The notes under the pieces are model-generated. The model did no database searches. It was not told where the DNA came from and saw nothing but the letters and a program-made list of their open reading frames with translations. Shown here in pieces: positions 5,873-6,523 of a stretch of 6,523 nt of DNA (position 1 is its first letter; every line of letters begins with the position of its first letter). Source of the stretch: Desulfuromonadaceae bacterium (lineage in GTDB: Bacteria > Desulfobacterota > Desulfuromonadia > Desulfuromonadales > Syntrophotaleaceae). The DNA lies in the NCBI GenBank assembly GCA_021107335.1, contig JAIOSZ010000232.1:1-6523 (forward strand). Direction: 5' to 3'. The translations under genes and the position numbers were made by a program.

Positions 5873-6507
5873 TCATTTTGCGAGCTGCTGTTCGGGGGAG
5901 TCAGGGTGGCGGCGATCAGTCGGCGCAGCCTTTTGGCATCGGCTCGTTCCATCGGTTTGCCGGTGATGCTGCTGCGCGGCACTCGGTGGCGCTCCCTGGG
6001 CGCATAGATGGAACATTCGATCTCCACCCCTTGGTCCTCTAGGTAGAAGTGGATATAGTCGAGGTATTTCCCTCCTTGGCGGACGGTGATCAGTTCCTCC
6101 TCGAAGGGCAGGTTTCGGGCCTGCAGGAAGTTGGCAACCTCTTCCGGGTCTTCGGCAAACAGATGAATGTCGATGTCGCTGCGTTCGGTAACGCAGCCGG
6201 AAAGGACCGAGCCCACCAGATAGGGGCGAAAGGCCGCCAGTAGCTCCAGGTATCTCAGGGCCAGAAGGCGCAGCTGCAGCAACCGCTCGGGTCGTAGCTG
6301 CCCCTCATGCAGGTCAAGCAGCCGTTCCAGTTCCTGGCGGATCTCGGCATTGGAGGGCAGGTGGTTGCCGAGGCACAGGCTCTTCTCCGGGCCGAAGCGG
6401 CGCGCCGCCTTGCGCTTGGCGGTGCGATACTCCCGAATCTGTTCCTCGTACATGAGGCGGGCGGCTTCCTGGGCGATGAGCTGGCGGAGACGATCGCGAT
6501 GTTTCAT
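5869..6507 (-). CDS. Nucleotidyltransferase-fold domain protein, function unknown
   Basis: This 212-residue protein carries the polymerase-beta-type nucleotidyltransferase signature: Gly99-Ser100 (YLVGSVLSG), the catalytic pair Asp111 and Asp113 in SDIDIHLF, and a likely third carboxylate at Glu162 or Glu164 in VEIECSIY. Such proteins transfer a nucleotide to a protein, RNA or small molecule, and the substrate here is unknown. An N-terminal charged helical region (about 1-95, basic around TAKRKAARRFG at 29-39) precedes the catalytic core. This is longer than the roughly 100-residue minimal MNT antitoxins, and no HEPN partner gene is next to it within the window. The last 30 or so residues are basic, then polar. 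The ATG at 6507 is preceded by no clear ribosome site, and the frame stays open to the window edge, so the start could lie further upstream. It converges on folA with 14 bases between stops. Confidence 0.87.
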   Translation of the reverse strand: MKHRDRLRQLIAQEAARLMYEEQIREYRTAKRKAARRFGPEKSLCLGNHLPSNAEIRQELERLLDLHEGQLRPERLLQLRLLALRYLELLAAFRPYLVGSVLSGCVTERSDIDIHLFAEDPEEVANFLQARNLPFEEELITVRQGGKYLDYIHFYLEDQGVEIECSIYAPRERHRVPRSSITGKPMERADAKRLRRLIAATLTPPNSSSQND

Positions 6508-6523
6508 AGGAAATAATCCGGGC

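Overview
The window looks like chromosomal DNA from a moderately GC-rich Gram-negative bacterium. A cleavable Sec signal on a secreted protein, a two-membrane-segment histidine kinase with a periplasmic sensor, and compact intergenic repeats point to a proteobacterium in the broad sense. The style of the intergenic repeat and the gene families suggest a Desulfuromonas/Geobacter/Pelobacter-like lineage, but this assignment is inferred from general resemblance and is not proven by the sequence.

Layout, left to right. (1) 1-578, plus strand: the 3' portion of a SagB/ThcOx-type nitroreductase-fold flavoprotein, cut by the window edge. (2) 579-1053: a 475-base stretch with no credible gene. It is filled by a composite, hairpin-rich intergenic repeat with two related GC-rich modules near its ends. 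(3) 5023-1054, minus strand: a signalling cluster transcribed right to left. It consists of a secreted von Willebrand factor A (VWA) domain protein (start best placed at 4945), a membrane sensor histidine kinase and an OmpR-type response regulator. Kinase and regulator are 12 bases apart and clearly co-transcribed. The VWA gene is separated from the kinase by 181 bases that contain a perfect 12-bp stem-loop. An uncertain 88-codon ORF lies just upstream of the VWA gene. (4) 5381-5854, plus strand: dihydrofolate reductase (folA). (5) 6507-5869, minus strand: a stand-alone nucleotidyltransferase-fold protein convergent with folA, with 14 bases between the stop codons.

How they may work together: the VWA protein would be exported to the same compartment as the roughly 255-residue sensor region of the kinase, and the kinase would phosphorylate Asp54 of the regulator. 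The simplest reading is an envelope-sensing module in which the VWA protein is either a partner or a target of the two-component system. Folate metabolism and the nucleotidyltransferase appear unrelated to it. No tRNA, rRNA, CRISPR array, transposase or phage gene was seen.
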